From Tremella fuciformis (taxonomy: Eukaryota; Basidiomycota; Tremellomycetes; Tremellales; Tremellaceae): DNA of 64,000 nt. The stretch spans positions 1,178,001-1,242,000 of the forward strand of contig CP136493.1 in the NCBI GenBank assembly GCA_032768795.1, written 5' to 3'. Below the pieces are notes generated by a model. That model did not search any database, had not been told where the DNA came from, and was given only the letters and a program-made list of their open reading frames with translations. Shown here piece by piece: positions 1 through 10,082 of this stretch (position 1 is its first letter; each line of letters begins with the position of its first letter). A program made the translations under genes and the position numbers.

Positions 1-171
1 CTGTTGAGCCGGAGTCCAGGAATAAGCAAAGTAGAGGCGCCCAGGACGGCTTCTGCCTCGCCGGCGACACTGCATACCGCCTCTCCAGCGCCATTTGGAG
101 TGGGATCCGTGTTCAACGCAAGCGCGGCGGGGGCGAAAGGTCAGTTGAGGGAGATGAGTGGCTTGAGGTGA
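1..171 (+). CDS. 3' end of an unidentified gene (partial)
   Basis: Frame 1 is open from the left edge to a TGA at 169-171. It encodes about 56 residues rich in Ser, Ala, Pro and Gly, ending in a short basic stretch (GQLREMSGLR). Composition is typical of a low-complexity fungal C-terminus and no domain is recognised. The opposite strand over the same bases is also Ala/Pro-rich and open for part of the stretch, so strand and coding status are uncertain. It would run convergently into the CsbD-like gene at 495-968. Confidence 0.3.
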   Translation: MLSRSPGISKVEAPRTASASPATLHTASPAPFGVGSVFNASAAGAKGQLREMSGLR

Positions 172-494
172 ACGCTAATGGACAGCCCCTTCACCGACGA
201 ACTTGACAGGCGGTACTGTGAGTGGAGTGAATGGGCACGCCAAGACGGATATGGAACGTCCGCCATCGACAGTGACGGGTGCGCCGGCGGCCAACACAAG
301 AGTGGGATAATGCGAGAGGCGCGGGAATGGGGAATGAGCAGAGGGGTTGTTGCGGAGAGTGGACAGTCAGATTTGGGGCACCACTAGCGATTGGGAACCA
401 GAGAGGAGAGAGAGAGGCCCGAGGTGACTTGTCATCGATTGATGCATGCGCCGCGTCGTCGTGTCACCGTTTCAGTCATATCGCTACATTTCTT
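172..494. other. intergenic, no gene seen
   Basis: Short overlapping frames exist on both strands but none shows a recognisable protein or splice pattern. It is probably the 3' untranslated region of the two convergent flanking genes. Confidence 0.5.
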
Positions 495-968
495 TTACAC
501 GCGCTTGTTCAGCTCCCCCTTGGCCTCTTGCACCTTTCCCTTGGCGGTCCCCGACAGTTCGTTCGCCTTGCCCTTGGCGGCACCCGCGAGCTCATTGGCT
601 TTGCCCTTGACGGACCCAGCAGTGGCGGACGCGTCACCTTGCGCCGACCCAGTCTGCGCCTTCACATCCCCAGCAGCGGACGCTTCTGTCAGCCTCCTCA
701 CAGTACAGCACGATAGCTGACACTCACAGACGCTCTGCTTGACCGACTCTGTGGCTTTCTCCGCGCTGTCCAGCCCGCTCGCCAGCGTCTTACCGAGGTT
801 CTTGTTGACCTATAGGTTTCATCAGCTTGGTTCTGGTACTGAGGGAGGGAGGCTCACCGCGTCGGCAGTTTCTTTCACCGTGTCCATGACGGATTTACTG
901 CGCGTGGCAGAGGTGCTGAGCCCGCGGAGGGCATAGCGCGCGGGCTGGAGTGTGCGGAGGAGAGACAT
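495..968 (-). CDS. small CsbD-like stress protein, probably mitochondrial
   Basis: Three exons. The ATG at 968 starts a basic, Arg/Ser/Leu-rich leader (MSLLRTLQPARYALRGLS) that looks like a mitochondrial presequence. A first intron follows DTVKETADA (GTGAGC...TATAG) and a second follows the ESVKQS segment. The last exon, ending at 495, holds repeated KGKANELAG/KGKANELSG/KGKVQEAKG units, typical of CsbD-like and LEA-like hydrophilic stress proteins; fungal relatives have been annotated as mismatch/cruciform DNA recognition proteins (Hmp1 type). The protein is about 100 residues, which fits the family. Its molecular activity is not established by sequence; a protective role under stress is an inference. 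Confidence 0.72.
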
Positions 969-1931
969 GTTGTTGCGTGAAGCAGTGACTCGACAGGGTG
1001 GTGTTGAGGTTGAGCAAAGTGAGTGATGATCCAATGGCCACTATGTCCTGTGCCATGTAGGAGTTGCCGTGTGGAGCTCCGCTGACGTACCGGTTCCAGC
1101 ACCCAGCCAGGCATAAGTGGGCGTTGATTATAAAGTGGCAGGACTGACGTAGTATTTTGCCCAAGAATGTGATACGCACTCGCTTACGACGCCCTGCTCT
1201 GCTCTGCTCAGGGACGTCCCGGCTCCGAAACTCGTGTTAAGCGGTCCGAGCGCCTCAGGGGATCGCAAGGGTCGCCGAGTAAACCCGTGCGTTTACCCTG
1301 ACCTCCACCGCGTACTTCCCCATCCTGCCCGACCGGCTAGTCGGTTTTTACCATTTACCGACCTCTACAAGCATGATCTCTTCAAGCACCGAGCACTAAT
1401 TTGCATTGTTCGGTGCTGGTGGTAGTGGTCGTGGGCCCCGGTTGGGATGTTCTGCGAGATCTACGGGCACGCCCCGGAGAGAAGACGGGAAGCAGAGATC
1501 TAAGGGGGAAGGCGCCAAGTCGGATGATGTCTTACCGGCGTGGGCGGGTTGGATTTGATCGGCCCTGTGCGAATAAGTTGCTGGCAGTTACTCACCGCGT
1601 TCTCGCTGTTGCTCGAGACCGAGACAGGACCGCACAGGATCACGCACGAAGATGCATCGGGTGAACAGCCCCTCTAGCCCCGCCATTACCCCAGCCTGCC
1701 CCCGTACGGAGAGGTGTCACATATTTATACCCCTGCCTGAACTCCCCCTCCCCCCGATCTCGTTCAGTGAGCGCCCCGCACTCCCCACTTGTCCGCCCCA
1801 GAGTCAGCCCCCCCCCCGCCCTGCCTAACCACCCGCCTGCCTCCCTGCCTAGGCTCACACCGACACAATAATCCTCCTCACCGTCCTCCATCCCACTACC
1901 CTCCCAACACCCCAACAACAACCGCGACACA
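969..1931. promoter_or_regulatory. divergent promoter region
   Basis: About 960 bases separate the start codons of the CsbD-like gene (minus) and the acetate transporter gene (plus). The last 200 bases before 1932 are strongly C-rich and pyrimidine-rich, as in many basidiomycete core promoters and 5' leaders. No RNA gene or additional coding exon is recognised. Confidence 0.45.
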
Positions 1932-2899
1932 ATGTCCGAGTCCAAGCTCGAAGCCGAGGGCAACGGCCAGGGCCTCGGCCTCAGCACGTCCGTCAACAGC
2001 GGTCCCAACTATGGGTCCGGCGACACCATGCGTCGCTTCATCACACCAGGTGAGCTGTCTCTCCGCCCGACCCCAATCACTCCACAAGACTGACGCCCAG
2101 GCGGTAACCCCATCGACACGTCCCAGCCTGCTTTCCCCATCTACCACCGAAAGTAAGCTGCCCTCCCCGCTTGTCACCCCCAGTCCGCAGCTCATGCCAG
2201 GTTCGCCAACCCATCGCCCCTTGGCCTGCTCGCATTCGGCACCACCACCTTTGTGCTCTCGTTCTACAACGCCGGCGTGAGGGGCATCGCCACGCCCAAC
2301 GTCGTCCTCGGCATGACGCTCGGCTACGGCGGCCTCGTCCAGCTCATCGCGGGTATCGAGGAGTGGGCGTGCGGCAACACGTTTGCCGCCACGGCCTTCT
2401 CGTCCTACGGCGGCTTCTGGTTCTCCTTTAGCGGTGCGTCCTTCGCTTGCAGTGTGCAGGTTGCAGGGTGCGGCTTGCGCTGACCCCCCTCTTAGCGCTG
2501 TACATACCCTTCTTCGACATTGGCTCTTCGTACGCGACGACCGCCGAGTTTGAAAACGCCGTCGGCATCTACCTCGTCGCGTGGTCAGTAGTCACCATCA
2601 TCTTCATCGTGGCAGCCATGAAGTCGTCCGTCGCCCTTGTCACGCTGTTCATCATGCTCGACCTCACGTTCTGGTGTCTCGCAGGCGGTTTCCTCGGTCC
2701 CAGCGCACACGCCATCAAGGCCGGTGGTATCCTCGGTATTGTGAGTACTTGGTACGAGGCTGTGCGATGTGCTGCGTGACTGTGCTGACCCCAGCTCACC
2801 TCTTTCTTGGCCTTCTACGTCGCACTCGCCGGTATGCTCACCAAGGATACTTCACACTTCCTTCTTCCGGTCGGGCCTCTGACCCGCTCGGACAAGTGA
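1932..2899 (+). CDS. GPR1/FUN34/YaaH (ATO) family acetate/ammonium transporter
   Basis: A multi-exon gene. The N-terminal exon ends in MRRFITPG, the second gives GNPIDTSQPAFPIYHRK, and the third begins FANPSPLGLLAFGTT, close to the family signature (N-P-[AV]-P-[LF]-G-L). The later motif GNTFAATAFSSYGGFWFSF matches the conserved family core. Six hydrophobic segments follow. Family members (yeast ADY2/ATO proteins) are plasma-membrane acetate permeases linked to ammonium export. The last exon reads FLAFYVALAGMLTKDTSHF and stops at TGA 2897-2899; a longer frame running to 2991 over this exon is a shadow. Start chosen at the ATG at 1932, the only one compatible with the first GTGAGC donor. Total length of about 250 residues fits the family. 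Confidence 0.88.
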
Positions 2900-3323
2900 T
2901 CCAATCAGCACTCGATACCACAAAAACGGGACAGCGGACGGCTGGATCGGCGGTGACGAAGGCGTACGGCGAGGAGGTCATCTCAATCTGATGGGCGTCG
3001 CAAGCGTTGGGGAGTAGGCTATCATTGGACAAGTAAACGTCTGATCTCTATGTAGAAACACAAGCATGCAGCAGGATGAGTCACATTGAGGTGGCGGACT
3101 AGACCGAACCTTATGGAACGCCAAACCGGACATTACTTTTCTACATCGTTCTCTTACCGCCGTTTTCTGCCCATCGCATAAGCATACATCGCTCATTACC
3201 CGTCGTTCTAGGTCTCAAGCCCTGACTTGACATGCCCTGCGGGAAAGGCTCCCCGCCTGTTGTTGATTCCCACGCTGAGCACCATTGTATCCTGATATTG
3301 ACATCGTCTCTCTTCATTCAACA
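2900..3323. other. intergenic, no gene seen
   Basis: A 424-base gap between two plus-strand genes. It should contain the 3' end of the transporter mRNA and the promoter of the next gene. No motif stands out. Confidence 0.5.
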
Positions 3324-5592
3324 ATGGACCGTTTCAAGAATCAAGACGAAGCTCTTCGATTTTGGGTACAGCAGTTGGGCTTGTCGTTGGAGTGGCTGCT
3401 GATGCTTCAGCGTTGGCAGAAGGGCTACGCTCAGGATGTTTTTACGAACGAGGACGAGGCGCTTGAGTTCTTTGTAGGTATACCTGTATCATCACCAGAG
3501 GCCAGAGGCTCACTGCAGCGGTGGACGGATGCTCCAGCCTCGAAAGAGTCTCCCGCTGTCATATCTGTGACCTCCTCTCCGTTGGAGACCACCTCAACAT
3601 CGGCAACGCCATCCTTCTCGCAGATCAAGTCTCTACCTCATTCAACATTGCCCTCCATCCAGTCAATCGCCTCTTCCTCTTTCAATTCCTCCAATCTCAG
3701 TCTCAGGACGCCCAAGAATCAGCGGGACTCTGGATTGTCAAATGCCTCGGCTGTCATTCCCCATTTCAATGTGACCACGCAGGCTGTCTCGCAACACGGT
3801 AAAGCGTCGGCGATTACAGGCCATGCTGCCGCCCGTTTTGGGGAATCATCTGCCTCAGTCGGTCAACACTTCATGAATGCGATGCTTGAATCCAGACGTC
3901 ATGCGGATAAGAGGCAGGGCAAAAGGAGTAGGGAACGGTCATTGAGGCGCGGGAAGGTCATCAAGTTCGGAACAGACAAGAGGGTAGGTCGCCTCATGTC
4001 ACCTGATCAGGTCTGCTTCAGGTCAGACCTGGTTGAATTCGGAATGACTGACTGTTCTAGGTCTTGTACCTTCCCAGCCAGTTTCTCACCTCCTCCGATA
4101 TCGTCATCAACAAAAGGGTAGCAGAGCTGCTTTGCAGCATGTGCGAGCAGAGGCAGTATGTTGCTTATCCGTCAATCAGTGAAGGCGCTCCCCCATTGGA
4201 GATCCAAACGGAAATTGTCAACGCGTTCTTGGCAAAGAGCCCGCCAATTGACTTGCGGAAATACTTCTTCACGTATGTCTTCTCACCATATCATGAGCTT
4301 ACGGGAGCAGTTGGTGTTCAGTCGACGTCTACTCGCATCGATTGAAGCCACAACTTAACTCAGCATCAGCCGACGGAAACGCTCTATCGTCGTGGTATCT
4401 GCGAGGCTCACAAGCATACATTGTCCCGTCTTCCGACGTCGTCCTTGATGAATCCTTCGAATCAGAGTTCCTGTCACAATTTTACTCCAAGCAACTCTCC
4501 AAACGGGCACGAAATTGGCCCGACACGTCCGACGATGAACTCGGCGTTGAAGAGGACCATGCAGAGTGCCCAAAATGCCAGCGAAAGATGACTGCAACCG
4601 AGTTGACCGGCCATCAGTCTCTTTGCAGCGGAAGAGTATGTACTTGACCGTGTTGGTGGCAACGCTAAGCATCTTAGGCCCCTCGGATTGCTCGACGTCA
4701 GGGGACGACATCACCGCCGCCTGCAAAAGGCAAGACAACTGGAGCAAAGGCCCGTAGGAAGCCACCGGTGAAGAAGAGCAGTGTACCCTTGAAAGATGTC
4801 TCCCTCTCGCCTGACTCCGCGACCGACATACAGCACATCGAAGGCACTGCAGTGAACCCCGGCCCTCCTCAGGAAGCTCAGGCAGACCGAGCAAGTCCTC
4901 CAACGGCCGAAGGCAACAGTTCGAGCCCAATGCCTGCCCCGGTTCTCTCTTCCGAGGCCTTCGCAAATTTGTACGATGACTCTTGGAGGGTACGCTTGGC
5001 CTATCCCAGTCCGCCGATGTTTGGGCAGTCATCGCCTGAGACGCCGTTACCGTCATTGCCCCAGCCCGTTCTGTCCCTACTTCCCGAGGACATCTTTGAC
5101 ATGACTCGTTACGGCACGGTGTCACCTCCTAGCAGGGTTCCAGAGGTATCCTCGGTCGTACGTGAACGAGTGCCAGTGGTCCATGCCATCGATAGCAATT
5201 GGGCGAACACCTCTCCACCTGTGCGGCAGGTCCCTTCATCTGTCGTTCAGGATGCACCACCCCAGCCCAGCTTGGACACCAACGAGGTGGCGTCCAACAC
5301 AGAAGCGGCACATGAGAGCGCGGACCCCATGGCCTTGTTGCCACCGATATCTACCCCTCTGACCGTCCATAGAGCTCAAGGCGCGACAAGTGCGGAGCAA
5401 CGACAGATCCTGCGGCTTCAAGACGATGGCCCCCAACGGAAAGCGAGAGCTCCTGATCCCGGTAGGCGCCCACCCTCCCTGAGGCCGAGGACCCGATCAA
5501 CCAGGACCATGGACCAAGGCGGTGAGACCGGTCCTGCTCGGATTCCTGGTCCTGTGTCGTCAGCTGGTAGAAGGACGACCAAGCTTGCTTGA
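3324..5592 (+). CDS. unrecognised protein with a UBZ4-like zinc finger
   Basis: Four exons can be joined in frame: 3324 to about 3983; about 4060 to 4274; about 4311 to 4636; about 4677 to 5592. This gives roughly 700 residues. The N-terminus (DEALRFWVQQLGLSLEWLLM) is helical, followed by a long Ser/Thr-rich linker. Exons 2 and 3 hold the best-ordered region. Exon 3 ends with CPKCQRKMTATELTGHQSLC, a C-x2-C-x11-H-x3-C pattern like the UBZ4/Rad18-type ubiquitin-binding finger, after an acidic stretch. Exon 4 opens with a highly basic Arg/Lys patch that could be a nuclear localisation signal, then a Pro/Ser-rich disordered tail. A nuclear DNA-repair adaptor is a reasonable but unproven guess. 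Intron 1 contains a copy of the local palindromic repeat (4000-4029). Confidence 0.62.
4000..4029 (+). repeat. palindromic repeat copy A (intronic)
   Basis: CACCTGATCAGG followed by TCTGCTTCAGGTCAG. It lies inside intron 1 of the UBZ4-like gene. The core ACCTGATCAGGT is a perfect 12-base palindrome, followed after a short spacer by TTCAGGTC. Four more copies lie within the next 4.4 kb. Confidence 0.8.
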
Positions 5593-5647
5593 TCCTGCAA
5601 TATACTGGAGCATGTAGTATGATTCCTGGTTATGCGACCCTCTGTTT

Positions 5648-5706
5648 CGAGCTGACCTGATGTTGACCTGATCAGGTCAAGATCAGGTCATCTTCAGGTC
5701 AGCTCG
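5648..5706. repeat. palindromic repeat copy B, complete 59-base inverted repeat
   Basis: The outer arms CGAGCTGACCTGA (5648-5660) and TCAGGTCAGCTCG (5694-5706) are perfect inverted complements. Between them sits the palindrome GACCTGATCAGGTC and a further GATCAGGTCA. It lies in the 3' gap between two convergent genes. This is the only copy that carries both outer arms, so it looks like the full-length form of the family. Confidence 0.82.
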
Positions 5707-5839
5707 TACTGCCCTGCTGGCTCACGAGCCCTGGCTATTTGAGTTGCAGACAGATGGCTCCCGCAGACTGGAGCCCAAGATATTAAAGTTGCAGACATCT
5801 ATGTATTATCACGCTAACAACATACAACTGATCTAATGC

Positions 5840-7951
5840 TCAACGTCTCCTACGAACAGGCGGCAAGGGCAGCGGGACCTCGCTTGGTGTCTCGCTCTCC
5901 TCTGATGGGTCGTTAATGGACCCAGCTACACCAGCAGACTCAGCAGAGGGTTCACGCTGCGAGCGCCGGCGACGGCTAGATCGAGGCGTGGCTAGGGTGG
6001 GACTGCTGAATGGCGGCAGCGGTGCGTCGGGGTTGAGAGAGGACGATAGACGCTCTAGAACTGCCCGCTCGCCAGCGCCTTCTACTGTCGGCACCATCTC
6101 CTCCCTTGCCTTTACTGATGCAAGAAGATCGCGCACACGATCTGCGAAACGTTGACGCTCCGCTTGCACCCCTTCGATGAATGCCTATCCTTGATCAGCA
6201 GTGTTCTAGAAGTATCACCTGATCAGGTCTGATTCAGGTCGACTGATCACCTTGCGCAACTCCTCTTCAGCTTTCTCCGACGTGTTGGAGCAGTCCGTGG
6301 CCCTTATCCCGCACTCAGCACACTTCATCTTCCCTGTCCCATTAGTCGGTGACCGTGCAGCTCCTCGTGCCACTTACTTGATCCAACACACCCCGCTGCG
6401 AATACAAAGGGTGTCTTGCCCTTCCTCAGCTCAAAAGCTCGGCGCCGACACTGTTCACACAGATGAGACTGGTCCGTGGCGCGCAGTGCCACCTCCCTTG
6501 CGTTGAACTGTGAACGCAGGATTGTAAGCTGCCACATTAGATCCATCTTAGAGACCTCATGCCTGGACTGTGACTCGCCCGTCTCTGCAGTCCCTTCTGC
6601 TTCTCAGTCGGACCAGCCGCCTGGACGATCCACTCTCCCGAGGCCGGATTTTGAAGAACCTCGCCACCTAGAGCCATGACGCCTTCAAAAAAGGATAAGC
6701 TCCGCCAATTGGCATGCCATTGCCCAACTGTCCACCGCGCCCGGCGCGGTGTTTGGGTATGTGGAGGTAGCGGGACCTCATATGGCGAGAAACCCAATGG
6801 TGCATCTCCCTTGTCGCGTATGTTCGGCAAGTGGGACGATATCTGATGCTGGGGGGTCTCAAGCTCGATGGGGGGGGCGAGGTGTGGCACGGGAGGGTCG
6901 TTTGGGGCCGGGAGACTCTGGAGTGAGAGGATCTCAGGCGGCGCTGGACTCGGAGAAGGTGGCAGACTATGAGAAAGCTCGGCCTCGTTGTCGAGGGCGC
7001 CTCCCAAGGCCTCCTGGTATTTAGCAACGTCATGGGCAATAGGCTGAAGTATCACTTGAAGACGTCGGGCTATCTGAGCATCACTGGTCACCCGCTGATT
7101 CTCGTGGGCAGCTCTCAGGGCGCGCGATGCCATTGTCGAAGGCCCTGGACCAGCACCTTCCGAGTCCTCTATGGACTCAAACAGCGCTGCGGGCTCATGC
7201 TGTTGAAGCAGACGGGGGGAACTCGGCTCCTGGTTGGCGATCTCTTCGCCCATCACCTCATCTTCGTCCATGCCAACTGACTGCCTCAGAACAGCTGCGG
7301 TTGGCTGACGTTGACCTCTTGGCGGGTGTCTCCTCTTCGAACGGATATCTAGAACCCGTGCCTTCCCTCTCATGACAACAGGTGCGACAGGCTCTACCAG
7401 AGTTCTTAGCGTTGTCTTCACGCTGTTGAGAGAGACCGTCGATCCCGAGTCTGATTCCTCGCTCTTGAACGGGCTCACGTCGGTGAAGAGACTCATCGGG
7501 GCCGCTGGTACTGATGTCAACGCCGTGAGCGCAGCAGATGGCGCTTCTTTCACGGATACCGGTCGCGGCTGCGGTGTGGGGGATGCCGTAGATGGCAATC
7601 GAATGCCGCTGACCACCCTGGGCTTCTTTCCTTCTGCCACAAGCTTGTGCCATTTACGGGCTCGGTCACCGCTCTTCCCATACGTCTGCCATGGGTGCAC
7701 ACGCCTTGTTTGCTCCTGGACAACCAAAGTTGCCACAGACGGGGCCGAAGCAGGAGTGGGGTCTGCGGTTTGCTATAGTGCTCAGTATCCACTCTTCTGC
7801 CTCTTGCAGCAGCCCACCGTGGCTGCAGCCGCTGTGGAGACCTGCGCCCGCGTCCGGGGGCGCTGTGCTCATCAGCCAACGCCATACACTTGCTGAGTGA
7901 GCAGACCTTCGCTGAGGCGTCTGGTGTGGTGGTTGTGGCTCTCTTGGACAT
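5840..7951 (-). CDS. unrecognised protein with a Cys-rich (CxxC...CxxC) motif
   Basis: A minus-strand multi-exon gene. The main exon, from about 7780 down to about 6600, is open for over 390 codons: it starts near LVVQEQTRRVHPWQTYGKSG, has a long Pro/Ser-rich middle and ends near KQKGLQRR. Downstream exons give LTILRSQFNAREVALRATDQ, then CEQCRRRAFELRKGK, a GC segment, and MKCAECGIRATDCSN, a pattern that could bind zinc, followed by a charged helix (AERQRFADRVRDLLASVKAR) and a stop at 5840. The main exon has no ATG of its own and has a TAG just upstream, so a first exon must lie further upstream; the ATG at 7951 (MSKRATTTTPDASAK) is the best candidate. The first intron and the join near 6560 are uncertain. 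The last intron contains repeat copy C. No function is proposed. Confidence 0.5.
6216..6240 (+). repeat. palindromic repeat copy C (intronic)
   Basis: CACCTGATCAGG then TCTGATTCAGGTC, differing from copy A at one spacer base. It lies in the last intron of the 5840-7951 gene, in the opposite orientation relative to transcription from copy A in its host intron. Confidence 0.8.
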
Positions 7952-8160
7952 TCTGCTGAGTTCACGGTTGACGATGTAGCAGTATACGAGAGGTCAGGCA
8001 AGCTGAGAAAGGTGTTAGCAACTCATGGGCGAGCAAGTTGTGCATATTAGTGGTCATGGCGCACACACCCGCCCTGTCATGTCGTTTGGCGTTTCAAGAC
8101 CAAGCTTATTATGTTCCAGAGCACTCAAAGGATGGCTGCTGACATGACGTATGTCACCGA

Positions 8161-8190
8161 AGCTGACCTGAACCTGACCTGATCAGGTGA
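8161..8190 (-). repeat. palindromic repeat copy D
   Basis: Read on the minus strand: CTCACCTGATCAGG, TCAGG, TTCAGGTCAGCT. It is embedded in tandem unit 1, just downstream of the integrase gene, and ends in the same AGCTGACCTGA arm as copy B. Confidence 0.8.
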
Positions 8191-8300
8191 GCTTGCCCTT
8201 TGTCCACTCGTACATTGGTGAGTCATGGTTATACAGGACAAAGCTCGCGCACATGATTCCAAACAATGGTGAGGACCAGGAGGGTATTCTCCTTTACCGA

Positions 8301-8330
8301 AGCTGACCTGAATATGGCCTGATCAGGTGA
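8301..8330 (-). repeat. palindromic repeat copy E
   Basis: Read on the minus strand: CTCACCTGATCAGG, CCATA, TTCAGGTCAGCT. It is embedded in tandem unit 2, about 30 bases past the integrase stop codon. One base of the palindrome has changed compared with copy D. Confidence 0.78.
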
Positions 8331-8362
8331 GGTTGTCCTTTGTCCACTCGTGCATTGGTGAG

Positions 8363-10082
8363 TCATTGTTCTACTAGACAAAGATCGCGCACATGATTCC
8401 AAACAATGGCGTGCACCAGGAGGTATTGTCCTACTCCAATGTCTGTAGAGTGATGGTCTGGTGGACCGGTAAGATCTCTCAGCCATCGTACGAAAGCACC
8501 GTTTGTTAGAAGATCTATCACTGATTCCGGTGCTCCAGCAAGCACGGGTGGGACGATGACCATTGGGTCTTTGGGACGAGGTCCAATCTCAAAGCGTCCG
8601 GCGAGATTATCGATACCATAGGAAGAGAGATCGATGCGCTCTACCTCTGGAGGCGGTGGAAGAGACTGCAGACTGCCGAACAATATGTCGATTTGCTGAC
8701 CATGTGCCGATCGTATGCCTGTAGGTTCAGCCTCGAGCCATGCCATGATCTGTGAGACATACTGCGAGCGCGAAGTTGGAGTGGCGACCGACCGTTCTCC
8801 GTACGCAGACCATGATGATTCCACATTGTTTGGAAGAATGACAGGTCCGCATTGATCATAGGGAGGTAAACGAAGTGCAAGCACCACATCTGAATGGGAT
8901 TGTCAACGTCCAATGCCCCGCCTTGCCCCAGCAGCTCAAACACCTCGCGATATTTGCCAGTGCAATCTGCTTGCAAGTCGACCCACAACCTCTCGATGCG
9001 CTGGTTGTGCGTTGAGCGCCCTTGAATGAAAGAGCCGCGACCCTCACCTGACGTCTAAGTCACGTCTGTTCAAGCAGTCAGACCTACCTCTAACGACATG
9101 CATGAACTCCCTCACGCCAAGGTTTTCTCCTCCATAGTCAGCCCGCACACGACTTGGAATGCCATGCTCCTCTGTCGCCCGGACAAACAGTCCATGGACG
9201 GTATCAGCGCGGTTGTTGTCTGATGCGCCCATGTAGGTGATGAGTCTGCTGTAGCCGTCGATGCCACCGTGAATGACGATCTTCCATTTGATGAGCTTGT
9301 GATGCCCGTCGATGTGCCACAACGAGTTGTAGAATGGCACGGAGTAAGCTCTTCGAGTAATGAGCTTGGCGAATCGGCGCTCAATCTCTTCTGGGAACAT
9401 GGTCCTAAGTTGAACCCGCAGTCGATCACGACTGATGTATACACCCAAGGCGTTCAGGCCTGCCATGAGCATCTTCTCCCCGAGGTGACGGGAACCCCGC
9501 TGCCGGATTTGATTGATCATCTGCGGTCAGGAATTGGATAGCCAGCGGACATGACATACCTACCGTAGCCAGCTGAGCATCGGAGATCTCGGTTCGGATG
9601 ACCTTTTTGATCCCTGCTTCGGCTCTCCGACGACGAAGAGTGCGGGTGCTGCAGCCGAAAGAGAGGGCAATGGTGTCGTCTGTGTAGCCCTCAACGTGCA
9701 GTTGAAAAAGTAGATTGACATTGACGACCTGTCGTGGACGGAAGGTAACCCGCTCGTACGTCTTGACCTGCAGGACAAGTCTTGAGGTGTCTGCCAGAGC
9801 GGTTTCTAACTGTTCGAGCGCGTTTCTCCTGTCTTGACAGGCTACGGCAGTAGCCCACCAGCCCTCGGCATCAATGCCTGGTTCTACCAACCCAAGAAGG
9901 TCAAGAAGTCGCTGTACCGCAATCAGGTGTCCCGGGATGTCGACTGCGGATCGCTGAGCGGGAGGGAGCTCAAGGAAGCTGTCGACGGGTCGTAGAGCTG
10001 CCTGTATGTAGCTTTGCAAGTCGTGCCAAGTCGGTGACTGTGCTTCCAGCAATTGCGGCCCGTGGGCAACTGGCTGGGTCAT
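8363..10082 (-). CDS. DDE-type integrase/transposase (rve-like core), apparently intact
   Basis: About 530 residues in four exons that join in frame. After an N-terminal helical region (MTQPVAHGP...) comes a helix-turn-helix-like segment (YTDDTIALSFGCSTRTLRRR). An integrase core follows: SLWHIDGHHKLIKWK (first Asp), IDGYSRLITYMGASDNNRAD, RVRADYGGENLGV (second Asp), then, after an intron ending in GTCAG, HNQRIERLW (catalytic Glu). WNHHGLRTENGRSPLQL marks the core's C-terminal side. A 44-nt intron (GTATGT...CTACAG) restores an apparent frame change near 8765. The same core occurs in many basidiomycete and some animal proteins as a stand-alone integrase domain. All three catalytic residues and all frames are intact, so it is either a recently active transposase or a domesticated gene. 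Long terminal inverted repeats were not found. Confidence 0.85.

Larger units (their letters stand above)
8156..8435. repeat. two 140-bp tandem direct repeats
   Basis: Unit 1 (8156-8295) and unit 2 (8296-8435) both start ACCGAAGCTGACCTGAA and both contain TTTGTCCACTCGT, CATTGGTGAGTCAT and GCGCACATGATTCCAAACAA at matching offsets. By eye they are roughly 85-90% identical. Unit 2 covers the 3' end of the integrase gene, including its stop codon at 8363, so unit 1 is a duplicated relic of the gene's tail. Each unit carries one copy (D, E) of the palindromic repeat. Confidence 0.85.

Noticed and set aside
2581..2991. Plus-strand frame ending at 2991
   Set aside because: The acetate transporter's last exon ends at 2899 in another frame with the conserved FLAFYVALAGML ending, so this longer frame is a shadow.
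4355..5125. 256-codon minus-strand frame
   Set aside because: It overlaps exons 3 and 4 of the UBZ4-like gene, which join in frame with a zinc-finger motif; the minus frame is a shadow.
8641..8988. Apparent frameshift in the integrase gene
   Set aside because: A 44-nt intron with GTATGT donor and CTACAG acceptor (about 8729-8772) joins the two frames exactly, so no break is needed.
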